Part shown: positions 5,114 to 11,987 of the stretch, piece after piece
How the letters are laid out: each line of letters begins with the position of its first letter
How positions within the stretch are numbered: the first letter of the stretch is position 1
Assembly (NCBI GenBank): GCA_038222915.1
Contig: JBBRHH010000133.1
Span: forward strand, 1 to 12,239
Origin: JBBRHH01 sp038222915
GTDB lineage: Bacteria; Planctomycetota; Phycisphaerae; Tepidisphaerales; Tepidisphaeraceae
Reading direction: 5' to 3'
Length of the DNA: 12,239 nt
The notes under the pieces: generated by a model
Database searches by the model: none
What the model saw: only the letters and a program-made list of their open reading frames with translations
Told to the model about the DNA's origin: nothing
Translations under genes and position numbers: made by a program

Positions 5114-7753
5114 TTAATCGTCGTCATCCTCACCCTCTTCGCCGTCGCCCGCAGGCTTTGTCGTCGGCGCGAGGCCCTGAAAGCGCCGCAACTGGTTTCG
5201 CATGTAGTCGCTCCGGGGCGAATACTCGATGGCCTTCTTGATCGAGGCGATCGCCCCTTCCTTGTCGTCGGTGCGGAACTGTGCCTCGGCGAGCGTATCG
5301 AGGAAGGCGGGATTTTTGCCGTCGATCGACACGGCCTTGAGCGCGTGCGTTTTTGCTTCTTCCAGCTTGCGGGCGCATTTGGCATCCAGCCACGCCAGAC
5401 TGTTGTGGAGCGTTCCACTTTCCGGATGGCTCTTGATGAGCGCCAGATAAAAAATCCGGGCTTGTTCGAACACTGCGTCGGCCTTCTTCGGCTCACCTGC
5501 CTTGTCGAGTTCGGGCACGAGCTCGATTGGGACGTCGACATCGCCGGGAACATTGCGCATGCAGATGCCGATCTGCTCGATTGCCCCGTCAATATTTCCC
5601 GCGGCCATTTCCGCTTTGGCCTTGAGGCGATGAATCATGTGCGGCACCATCACATAGCCGCTGGTGTTGATGTAACTGACGTTGGGACGATAGAGCGGCA
5701 ACATGCAGCGATCCCACAGCGCCGCCGCGGTTGCAAAGTCGCCTTTTTTTGCGGCTTCCTCCGCCAGATGGCGCAGGTTCGCCTCGGCCGATGAGATGTC
5801 CGGATCACCAATTTGCGTGATCAAGATGCGCTGGGCGTGTGCGGCCTCCGGCATCCCATGATTGGCCATCGCCTCGGCGAGCTCGCCGCGCTCGAGGTCA
5901 TCGTCGAGTGGGATGAGGTTCGCCAGATCCATGAGGCGTTTGCTCTCGGCGGCATTGCCCATTTTTGCAGTGGCCCATCCTTCGAGGAAGACGGCCGCCG
6001 AACTGGTCCGATCGCGCGTGCCGGCGCGACGGAAATTCAGGGCCGCCTGCCCCCAGTCTTTTTTCTTTGCATAAATTTCGCCCAGCCGGGTGAGCGGCTC
6101 GGTGGAATCGGAGACTCCCGCCCAGTCGTTCAAACACGCGAGGGCAGCGTCGGTCCGGTCAAAGGCGGCCAACGTCTCGACGATCGTCTTGAATCGCACT
6201 TCTCGCTCTGACGCCTGCGCTTCTGGAAGGTCCAGCGTATGGACGCGTGCAAAATCACACCAGGCAACGACATCTTCATTGGCGGCGGTGTGTTCCATGA
6301 TCGAGGCGAGCCGATCGAAAACCTGCCGGCCTGAATCGTTTGGATATTTCGCCAACAGGGTTCGCCACCAGAACTGCGCATCCAGTTTTTGCCGCGGAAA
6401 CAGCGGCTTTAGGAGTGCGCCGACTGCATCATTGGGACCGGCCTGCGCGAGCGCCGTGAGGCAGTGCGCGATGGCGCGGTCCCGGCGGTCGATCTTGGAT
6501 TCCATGGTGATCAGCCGCGGCCAGGTTGAGGCGTCGCCACCGTTTTTGGTCAGATCTTTTTCCACCGCGTCGGCAATCTGGGCCGCACGTTCTTTTTCAC
6601 CCAGGCTCCACAGGAGCGGCGCGGCGGCGGCGTGAATACGAAGCTCTTCGTCGACGTTCGACTTGCGATTCCCGTTCACCAGGGCAAGCGCCTCATCGCA
6701 GCGCCATTGTGACGCGAGGATCTCAAATGCCGATGAGCGGTTTCCCTGCTTCTCCAGTAGGTCGACGGCCGCCTGGGGCTGATCCACGAGGAAATACATT
6801 TTGGCAATTCGCCAAGGATTTTCGGCCTGTTGCGGGACCGATTCTTTTATCTTCTCCATCGCCGCGGAGAATTTTTCCTTGTCGCCGGCCAGCCGGTAGT
6901 AAGCGATGAACCCATTGACCAGGCCGGCACTGTTGACGGTCCAGGGTTCGTTGTTCTTTTCGAGATCGGCGATCAACCCTTTCCAATCGCCCGCTTCGAT
7001 ATGGAGGAAGCTGGTGAGTTCGCTATTGACCGTCTTTGCCTGCTGAATTGCTTTGGGAAGATCGCCCTTGCCGCGATACAGGTAGCTCAAGAGCGTGGCC
7101 AAGTTGTCTTCCGCATTTCCGGCCTTTGGCGTGAGCTCTTTGATTTTCGCGTCGGCCTGCCCGCGCAGGACGAGCCAGGCGGCATAGGCGCGATCGGTGA
7201 CTCCCGCCTCCATGACCAGGAGACTCTGGGCGACATCAAATTCACCCATGGCAATTGCCACGCGAGGTGCGGCCGGGACTTTCAGGCTTTCCAGGATGGC
7301 CCCGTGAATGGCGGGCGCGCGCTCTTCGCTCATCAGCCGAACCAGGATTGGCAAACTCTGCTGCTCATTTTCAACCAGCCGCGCGACAACCGCCTGCCGC
7401 TGCTCGACGGACGACGCGGCGTAGGCGCGCATCAGATCAACAAGCGGCCTGGGTGTTTCGGGTGTAATGCCATACCGGAGATTGTCGAGGATCTGTCGTG
7501 CCCGCCCCGCCACTTCGGCATCGCTGCTGGAGAGGGCCGAGCGGAGCGCGGGCGTCGCATCTTTTCCCAGGGACCACAAGAATTTGGAGGCCTCTTCGCG
7601 GACGCCAAAATCCGCATCGCCCAGTTGCGAGACCGCGTCGGTGATTTGCTCGGAGGACGCTGCACCCCATACCCGGCCATTTGGAAACAGCAGGGCAACC
7701 GCTAAAACGCTGACAAGGCTATAAAAGCGACAAGGCAAGCAAGCCCCTTTCAT
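5114..7753 (-). CDS. Large secreted HEAT/TPR-repeat protein
   Basis: 879 residues from the ATG at 7753. The N-terminus has a signal peptide (MKGACLPCRFYSLVSVLAVALLF, likely cut near VWGA/ASS). The next 70 residues form HEAT-like helices (LGDADFGVREEASKFLWSLG and APALRSALSSSDAEVAGRARQIL-type pattern). The bulk is alpha-helical with TPR-like pairs; the clearest are near the C-terminus (SGTLHNSLAWLDAKCARKLE, AFLDTLAEAQFRTDDKEGAI, then AIEYSPRSD). It ends in a Pro/Gly linker and an acidic tail (EEGEDDDD). The signal peptide places it in the periplasm or on the surface, where it probably scaffolds protein contacts. No catalytic domain was seen. The reading frame stays open upstream to 7915, but that stretch lacks a signal peptide at its start and looks non-coding. 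No strong Shine-Dalgarno precedes 7753. Gene order gives no partner. Confidence 0.85.
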   Translation of the reverse strand: MKGACLPCRFYSLVSVLAVALLFPNGRVWGAASSEQITDAVSQLGDADFGVREEASKFLWSLGKDATPALRSALSSSDAEVAGRARQILDNLRYGITPETPRPLVDLMRAYAASSVEQRQAVVARLVENEQQSLPILVRLMSEERAPAIHGAILESLKVPAAPRVAIAMGEFDVAQSLLVMEAGVTDRAYAAWLVLRGQADAKIKELTPKAGNAEDNLATLLSYLYRGKGDLPKAIQQAKTVNSELTSFLHIEAGDWKGLIADLEKNNEPWTVNSAGLVNGFIAYYRLAGDKEKFSAAMEKIKESVPQQAENPWRIAKMYFLVDQPQAAVDLLEKQGNRSSAFEILASQWRCDEALALVNGNRKSNVDEELRIHAAAAPLLWSLGEKERAAQIADAVEKDLTKNGGDASTWPRLITMESKIDRRDRAIAHCLTALAQAGPNDAVGALLKPLFPRQKLDAQFWWRTLLAKYPNDSGRQVFDRLASIMEHTAANEDVVAWCDFARVHTLDLPEAQASEREVRFKTIVETLAAFDRTDAALACLNDWAGVSDSTEPLTRLGEIYAKKKDWGQAALNFRRAGTRDRTSSAAVFLEGWATAKMGNAAESKRLMDLANLIPLDDDLERGELAEAMANHGMPEAAHAQRILITQIGDPDISSAEANLRHLAEEAAKKGDFATAAALWDRCMLPLYRPNVSYINTSGYVMVPHMIHRLKAKAEMAAGNIDGAIEQIGICMRNVPGDVDVPIELVPELDKAGEPKKADAVFEQARIFYLALIKSHPESGTLHNSLAWLDAKCARKLEEAKTHALKAVSIDGKNPAFLDTLAEAQFRTDDKEGAIASIKKAIEYSPRSDYMRNQLRRFQGLAPTTKPAGDGEEGEDDDD

Positions 7754-7953
7754 TAGCGCGGCAAGCAGCCCATGGCAAATGATGCGCGGGCTTTCGCCAC
7801 GGGCTGCCAGAAGATACCACGTCCAACCACGCCCCGCGACCCCGCCACGGACGGGCAGCACCGGGACGGCTTGAATAGTGTATGGATTGAGAACCCCTGT
7901 CCCGGAATCGGCCAATTGAAGCGAACCGCGAAACGGCCAGTTCAGGTTATCGG

Positions 7954-8115
7954 TCAGAGCGAGCTGTTCAGCGAATTCCAGCGTGCCAGCACCTTGGTGC
8001 CGACACGGCCGATAACTGCGATGCAGGCGATGACAATCATGCCGGCGACAAACGAGTACTCGATAACCTCGCCGCCATCGTCATTTTGCAGCATATGTTT
8101 GAACATAGCCAGCAT
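7954..8115 (-). CDS. Flp-type pilin (small prepilin-like protein)
   Basis: 53 residues. A short polar leader (about 1-15, ending NDDGG) precedes the pattern EVIEYSFVAGMIVIACIAVIG (residues 16-36), with Glu19-Tyr20 in a hydrophobic helix and a small remainder. This is the Flp/Fap pilin layout: TadV-like peptidase cleavage after Gly, then a Glu-Tyr motif at the start of the hydrophobic segment. GGAG lies seven bases before the ATG at 8115. A longer reading frame starts upstream but gives a non-homologous N-terminus. Flp pilins are assembled by Tad machinery (CpaF/TadB/C, secretin) and none of those genes is in this window, so the machinery would have to lie elsewhere. It is divergent from the SH3 lipoprotein gene. 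Confidence 0.82.
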   Translation of the reverse strand: MLAMFKHMLQNDDGGEVIEYSFVAGMIVIACIAVIGRVGTKVLARWNSLNSSL

Positions 8116-8168
8116 TAGTCGCTCCAGGCAAACCCCCTGAATAAGAATCGACTTTTCTGGATCAAAGA

Positions 8169-8198
8169 TTACAAAAACCGCACGATTTGCGGTATAAT
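8169..8198 (+). promoter_or_regulatory. Candidate sigma70 promoter for the SH3 lipoprotein
   Basis: A perfect TATAAT (8193-8198) is preceded by TTACAA (8169-8174) with an 18-bp spacer. The -10 box matches consensus exactly but the -35 box only partly. It would give a leader of about 150 nt before the ATG at 8355. A dyad fills the spacer (separate entry). Confidence 0.45.
8177..8193. promoter_or_regulatory. Inverted repeat inside the promoter spacer; terminator-like on minus strand
   Basis: ACCGCA (8177-8182) and TGCGGT (8188-8193) form a perfect 6-bp dyad around five bases, abutting TATAAT. As an operator it would sit exactly where a repressor blocks RNA polymerase. Read on the minus strand the same stem is followed by TTTT, a weak intrinsic-terminator shape that could stop antisense transcription ahead of the pilin gene. 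Both readings are inferences. Confidence 0.35.
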
Positions 8199-8228
8199 CA
8201 GCGAACCTGCTGATGCTTGCACAGGGTA

Positions 8229-8242
8229 TTTTGCATGCAAAA
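8229..8242. promoter_or_regulatory. 14-bp perfect palindrome, operator-like
   Basis: TTTTGCATGCAAAA is a self-complementary 14-mer centred between 8235 and 8236, in the leader of the lipoprotein gene and about 120 bp from the pilin start. It has the form of a dimeric-repressor site. No matching regulator is identified; the XRE-type protein downstream is a guess only. Confidence 0.35.
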
Positions 8243-8268
8243 ACCGGCACTTGGTTGGTTCCCGCTTG

Positions 8269-8287
8269 ACGGCAGGCCGCCTGCCGT
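8269..8287 (+). other. 8-bp leader hairpin
   Basis: ACGGCAGG (8269-8276) pairs with CCTGCCGT (8280-8287) around a CCG loop. The stem is GC-rich, in the untranslated leader, 67 bp before the ATG, with no T-run after it. It may be an RNA leader structure or a dispersed palindromic repeat. Confidence 0.45.
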
Positions 8288-8354
8288 GCGAAAATCTGCT
8301 ATTGGCCTCGCGGCTCGCGACGCCTTCGTCCATCTCCTTGCAAGGGTAACGCAT

Positions 8355-9326
8355 ATGCGAAAAGCGTCACGACTCCCGGTTCTGCTACTAACCTCGGCAC
8401 TCGCCGCATTCAGCGGTTGTACGCAGAACAAACCGCCAACGATTGCCAACGAGTCCGCGGACAGCTTGATACCAGCGACGCCGCCGACGGCCGATCAGTT
8501 GAATGCCTCGCTGTCGCGCGATCTCAAGTATTACATGAAGCCCTACGAGGGCGACGCGAACGGGGAACTGAAGTCGGGGACCAAGGTGCTGGTGCTGAAG
8601 CAGGGTCCGAGTTATACGCTTGTTGAGGCTGAAGACGGCACGCATGGATGGGTTGATTCCGATGGCGTGAAGGCTACGGGCGGTCCGGCAGTAACTGCTA
8701 CTCCTGTTGCTCCGACCCCGCCGGTGACACCGACGACTCCGACGCCGCCGACTGAAAACCCGGCCAAGCCGGATCCAGCAGTGACGCCGGCGAAGCCAGT
8801 TGATCCGGCCGCGACCCCAGCGAAGCCCGCTGATCCGGCGGAAACACCTGCCAAGCCTGCCGATCCAGCCGCTACCCCCGCAAAGCCTGCTGATCCTCCG
8901 GCGAAGCCCGATCCAGCTGTAGCACCGCCTGCTGATAAGCCAGCACCGGCAGCCGATCCGGCTGCCACCCCCGCAAAGCCTGCTGATCCTGCGGCGAAGC
9001 CCGATCCAGCCGTGGCACCGCCTGCTGATAAGCCAGCACCGGCAGCCGATCCGGCCGCAGCGCCACCGGCCGACAAGCCCGCACCCCCTGCTGATAAGCC
9101 GGCACCGCCCGCAGCCGATTCGGCTGCGGCTCCGCCTGCGGACAAACCGGCTGCTGCGCCAGCGGCTGATCCTGCAGCGGCTCCCGCTGCTGAGAAGCCG
9201 GCTGCGGCACCTGCCGCCGACCCTGCAGCGGCCCCAGCCGCTGAGAAGCCAGCAGCAGCACCCGCCGCCGATCCCGCGGCGGCCCCGGCGCCGCCCGCAA
9301 AGCCAGACGCGCCCGCCGGTCAATGA
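8355..9326 (+). CDS. SH3-domain lipoprotein with long Pro/Ala/Asp/Lys-rich tail
   Basis: 323 residues from the ATG at 8355, which has AAGGG eight bases upstream. The N-terminal hydrophobic signal ends in AAFSGC with Cys22 as the likely lipid-attachment residue; Phe at -3 makes this a slightly atypical lipobox, so plain secretion is possible. Residues about 55-106 form a bacterial SH3-like fold (GELKSGTKVLVLKQGPSYTLVEAEDGTHGWVD), a domain often binding cell-wall peptides. The rest, about 210 residues, is low-complexity Pro/Ala/Asp/Lys, made of in-frame repeats. Such tails act as extended spacers that hold a domain away from the membrane. The reading frame opens upstream at 8217, but that part has no signal peptide or ribosome site. 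It diverges from the pilin gene and ends in a hairpin. Confidence 0.8.
   Translation: MRKASRLPVLLLTSALAAFSGCTQNKPPTIANESADSLIPATPPTADQLNASLSRDLKYYMKPYEGDANGELKSGTKVLVLKQGPSYTLVEAEDGTHGWVDSDGVKATGGPAVTATPVAPTPPVTPTTPTPPTENPAKPDPAVTPAKPVDPAATPAKPADPAETPAKPADPAATPAKPADPPAKPDPAVAPPADKPAPAADPAATPAKPADPAAKPDPAVAPPADKPAPAADPAAAPPADKPAPPADKPAPPAADSAAAPPADKPAAAPAADPAAAPAAEKPAAAPAADPAAAPAAEKPAAAPAADPAAAPAPPAKPDAPAGQ
8874..9059 (+). repeat. 93-bp tandem duplication in the lipoprotein tail
   Basis: Copy 1 (8874-8966) and copy 2 (8967-9059) are head-to-tail. They differ at only three positions in the first 87 bp and at two more at the junction end. Each encodes 31 residues of the type TPAKPADP.AKPDPAV. 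The identity at synonymous sites marks a recent in-frame duplication. Confidence 0.85.
9141..9293 (+). repeat. Three 51-bp coding repeats (17 residues)
   Basis: Units start at 9141, 9192 and 9243 and encode (D/E)KPAAAPAADPAAAPA followed by Ala or Pro. The peptide is almost identical, but synonymous codons differ more than in the 93-bp duplication, so this array looks older or selected at protein level. Confidence 0.75.
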
Positions 9327-9335
9327 GACCGGCGG
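9313..9335 (+). terminator. Terminator-like hairpin spanning the lipoprotein stop codon
   Basis: CCGCCGGTC (9313-9321) pairs perfectly with GACCGGCGG (9327-9335) around AATGA, whose TGA (9324-9326) is the stop codon. The 9-bp stem is strong. The following sequence has only a weak T-rich patch (ATTGTTT), so it may be an incomplete intrinsic terminator or a 3' stabilising hairpin. Confidence 0.55.
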
Positions 9336-9385
9336 CGATCATTGTTTCGCAGTACTGTTGAGTTGATCTCGAAAATGGACCCCAA

Positions 9386-9763
9386 ATGAAACGGCGAATC
9401 AAACGGATTGCCATCTCGCCCGCCAAAGCGATCTATACGGACTTGCGCGACTTCAAGCACAAAGCGCAGGGATCGAATAATAAGTCGGAAAAGCCCAGCG
9501 TTCGCAGCTTAAAGCTCGATTTCGCGGCGCTACAGCCCCATCAGCACACGGCTCGGTCCGTCAAGTCGACCCGTGAAAGGCTTGGCGTCACCCAGTCCGT
9601 TTTCGCGATGATGATTGGTGCATCGCCTGAACTTGTGGAAGGCTGGGAAGCCGGGACGCACTGGCCGACGCAGATGGCATGTCATCTGATTGACGCGATC
9701 AACGCGCATCCCGAAGTCTGGACCGAGCGCCTCGACAAGGCCGCCAAGCTTCGGAAGAAGTAA
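9386..9763 (+). CDS. XRE/HigA-like helix-turn-helix protein
   Basis: 125 residues. A basic N-terminal half (about 1-57) is followed by a Cro/C1-type helix-turn-helix at about 58-112. The pattern is TRERLGVTQSVFAMMIGASPELVEGWEAG.HWP, where VTQSVFAMMIG is helix 2 and the WEAG turn ends the recognition region, then 'LIDAINAHPEVW'. This is close to antitoxin-type regulators (HigA-like), but no toxin gene (RelE/HigB) is adjacent: upstream is the lipoprotein gene and downstream, 4 bp away, the convergent epimerase gene. The ATG follows GGACCCCAA, a weak ribosome site. A role as a local transcription regulator is inferred. It could act on the palindrome near 8235, but that is untested. Confidence 0.82.
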   Translation: MKRRIKRIAISPAKAIYTDLRDFKHKAQGSNNKSEKPSVRSLKLDFAALQPHQHTARSVKSTRERLGVTQSVFAMMIGASPELVEGWEAGTHWPTQMACHLIDAINAHPEVWTERLDKAAKLRKK

Positions 9764-9767
9764 CCGC

Positions 9768-10787
9768 CTACGCCTTCGCATTCGCGCGCTTCGCGGCCTC
9801 TGCCCAGCTTCGCGGCAGGTTCTTCATGATTTCAATATCCTTGAAGATGCTGCTCTCGCGCGCCCCGTATTTCACCACCCAGCCGCCCATTTTGTTGATT
9901 CCCTCCTCGAGCGATGTCTTGTGATTCACGCCGAAGACCGAGTCAGTCTTTGAGTGATCTGAAAAGGCGAACTTCACCTCGTTGCGCGCGTCCAGGTATT
10001 TCACCTTCAGTTCCAGCCTCATCGACTGAGCGATGAACTTGGCCAGCTCGTTCACTGTGAAGGGGACATCAGCGCCGACGTTGAAGATCTGGTTGCGGGC
10101 CGCAGGAACTTCCGGAGCTCTCGCGATCAGCGGCGCGACGTCATCGATATGCGTGAAGGCGCGCTGTTGCTCACCGTCGCCGAAGATGCTCATGGGCTCG
10201 CCCTTGAGCAACTGGTTCATGAAGATGCCGACGACGTTGCGATAGCGATCGGCGATGTTCTGCTTCTCGCCGTAAACGTTGTGCGGCCGAAAGATGACGT
10301 AGTCCATGCCGAACATCTCATGGCTGCACTTGAGATCCTGCTCGCAGGCGAGCTTGGCGACGCCGTACGGATCTTCCGGAATCGGGGTCATCGCTTCGGT
10401 CATCGGGGTCTGCCCCGCGCCGTACACCGCAATGGAACTTGTGAAGACGAAGCAGTTCACGCCGTGGTTTACCGACGAGTTGATCAGGTTGACGGTCCCG
10501 ATGAGGTTGTTGTTGTAGTTGAAACGTTTGATGAAGTGGCTGAGACCCTCGGCCGCGTAGGCGGCGAGGTGGTAGACGGTCTTGAATTTGTGCTCAGCGA
10601 AAAGGCGCTCGAGGAGTTCGGTGTCGAGGATTGACCCGCGCACGAACTTCGCACCCCTGGGCACGTTGTCGGTAAAGCCGCCGCTCAAATCATCCAGCAC
10701 CACGACTTCCTGGCCCATTTTCAGGGCGTGCTCAGCGACATGGGCTCCGATGAATCCGGCTCCGCCGGTGACGAGGGCAACTGGCAT
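9768..10787 (-). CDS. NAD-dependent sugar-nucleotide epimerase/dehydratase (extended SDR, GalE-like)
   Basis: 339 residues from the ATG at 10787, which has AAGGA seven bases upstream; a longer in-frame ATG at 10847 adds 20 residues before the Rossmann motif and was not used. TGGAGFIG (7-14) binds NAD. TSS (117-119) and Tyr141-x-x-x-Lys145 form the catalytic triad of extended SDRs, and the C-terminal substrate region includes RPHNVYG (167-173) and AFTHIDDV (210-217). This supports 4-epimerase or 4,6-dehydratase-type chemistry on a nucleotide sugar such as UDP-glucose; the exact substrate is not identifiable. It lies beside a polysaccharide deacetylase and a formyltransferase-like gene, suggesting a surface-glycan locus. 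It is divergent from the deacetylase, with 159 bp between the starts. Confidence 0.9.
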   Translation of the reverse strand: MPVALVTGGAGFIGAHVAEHALKMGQEVVVLDDLSGGFTDNVPRGAKFVRGSILDTELLERLFAEHKFKTVYHLAAYAAEGLSHFIKRFNYNNNLIGTVNLINSSVNHGVNCFVFTSSIAVYGAGQTPMTEAMTPIPEDPYGVAKLACEQDLKCSHEMFGMDYVIFRPHNVYGEKQNIADRYRNVVGIFMNQLLKGEPMSIFGDGEQQRAFTHIDDVAPLIARAPEVPAARNQIFNVGADVPFTVNELAKFIAQSMRLELKVKYLDARNEVKFAFSDHSKTDSVFGVNHKTSLEEGINKMGGWVVKYGARESSIFKDIEIMKNLPRSWAEAAKRANAKA

Positions 10788-10817
10788 GGTCAATTCCTTT
10801 TTGACGAAAGATCGAAC

Positions 10818-10835
10818 GCTCGCAATCGGGCGAGC
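10818..10835. promoter_or_regulatory. Inverted repeat in the epimerase/deacetylase divergent region
   Basis: GCTCGC (10818-10823) and GCGAGC (10830-10835) form a 6-bp dyad around six bases, about 30 bp upstream of the epimerase start. It could be an operator or a 5' hairpin. No clean -35/-10 pair was found here. Confidence 0.25.
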
Positions 10836-10946
10836 CGTATTGGCCATCTAATTAACGATAAAATGCCCGATGGCAAGGGCGCAATCCTTCATAGCATCGG
10901 CCATCCCCCGCTCCCACGTTCGTTGCAATGCAGACGCTTGCGGCGA

Positions 10947-11981
10947 ATGCCGATAAACTCCCCTGCCACGGCCTCCACGATGATCTCATCCTTGCTGAAA
11001 TTGCTGCCCCAGAGCTACGCCCTTGCATCACTCCTGGGTCCAAGCGGCCTGCGTGTCGTGCTTTACCATCACATCGCCGCAGCCGAATCTGATCTGGTGC
11101 GGGGCTTGGGCGTCACCACTCCGCCAGACCTCCTCGAATCGCACTTGGAGTTCTACGCAAAGAACTACGACATCGTCAGCCTCGACGACGTGCTGGATGG
11201 CAAGCTCCCACGACGCCCGCTGCTGATTACTTTCGATGATGCTTATCGGTCGGTGCTGGATGTGGCGGGGCCCATGCTCACCAGCCGATCGATGCCGTCG
11301 GTGTTTTTTATCACGGCGGGTTGCCCCGGTTCCGGCCGGCTCGTGCTCGACAATCTCCTTTGCTATCTGGCCAACACCGTTGGCCTGGAAAAACTCGAGA
11401 CGGCCATTACGGGATTGCCGGCGGTCTGCACCACCCTCGCGCAGCTTATCTCTCAAATTGTCGCTGGCTTTACGTACGTCGAGCGTATGGTGCTGTCCGA
11501 ATCGCTCACTACTGCATTCCGCGTTGACCACGCCGCCCTCCTCGGCGAGCATCGGCCGTATCTGGATCCAGACGATTTTCCCAAACTGGCCGGCGTTGGC
11601 ATGGAGGTCGCAAATCACACCCTGTCGCACGTGCACTGCCGCTGCCTCAACGACCCCGAGACGATGATCGAGCTGACAGGCCCAAAGATGCTACTGGAAC
11701 GCTACACCGGCGCACCGGTCCGCGCCTTCAGTTACCCTTACGGCAGCCGGGTGGACGCCACGCCCATTGCGCACGGCATAATTTTGAAATCGCACAAATT
11801 GACGTTCCTGGTACAGGCCGCGACCAACCCGCGCAACCGGCCGGTCCGAACACTGTATCGCGTGGGACTGGCGGGCCAGGAGACGCGCCGGCTCTTCGTC
11901 GAGCTGGAAATTCTGCCGCGTCTTCGCTCCATCAAGAATCTTCTATCGCCCGCAAACCGCGCCCTTCAAAACCAAACCTGA
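10947..11981 (+). CDS. Polysaccharide deacetylase (NodB/CE4 family)
   Basis: 344 residues from the ATG at 10947; an ATG at 10980 is equally possible and neither has a good ribosome site. Catalytic motifs are present in order: TFDD (95-98, metal/base Asp), NHTLSHVH (223-230, with His224 and His228 as metal ligands) and FSYPYG (261-266). The enzyme should remove acetyl from N-acetylated sugars in a glycan. Motif 1 and motif 2 are about 127 residues apart, wider than in minimal CE4 enzymes, because of an inserted helical segment (about 130-215); such inserts are common in exopolysaccharide-locus deacetylases. No signal peptide is seen, so it may be cytoplasmic or act on lipid-linked glycan. The stop is 6 bp before the formyltransferase-like gene. 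Confidence 0.88.
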   Translation: MPINSPATASTMISSLLKLLPQSYALASLLGPSGLRVVLYHHIAAAESDLVRGLGVTTPPDLLESHLEFYAKNYDIVSLDDVLDGKLPRRPLLITFDDAYRSVLDVAGPMLTSRSMPSVFFITAGCPGSGRLVLDNLLCYLANTVGLEKLETAITGLPAVCTTLAQLISQIVAGFTYVERMVLSESLTTAFRVDHAALLGEHRPYLDPDDFPKLAGVGMEVANHTLSHVHCRCLNDPETMIELTGPKMLLERYTGAPVRAFSYPYGSRVDATPIAHGIILKSHKLTFLVQAATNPRNRPVRTLYRVGLAGQETRRLFVELEILPRLRSIKNLLSPANRALQNQT

Positions 11982-11987
11982 TCCCTC

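Noticed and set aside
7754..7915. N-terminal extension of the HEAT/TPR protein
   Set aside because: The frame is open, but the extension has no signal peptide of its own, lacks a good ribosome site and would bury the clear signal peptide that starts at 7753.
8217..8354. N-terminal extension of the SH3 lipoprotein
   Set aside because: It covers the candidate promoter leader and its dyads. The real signal peptide and ribosome site are at 8355.
8874..9293. CRISPR-like repeats
   Set aside because: The repeats are contiguous, in frame and coding for Pro/Ala peptides, with no spacers of constant length.
8388..9323. Long antisense frame under the lipoprotein gene
   Set aside because: It is a Gly/Arg/Cys/Ser-rich mirror of the Pro/Ala repeats and lacks any start context or domain.
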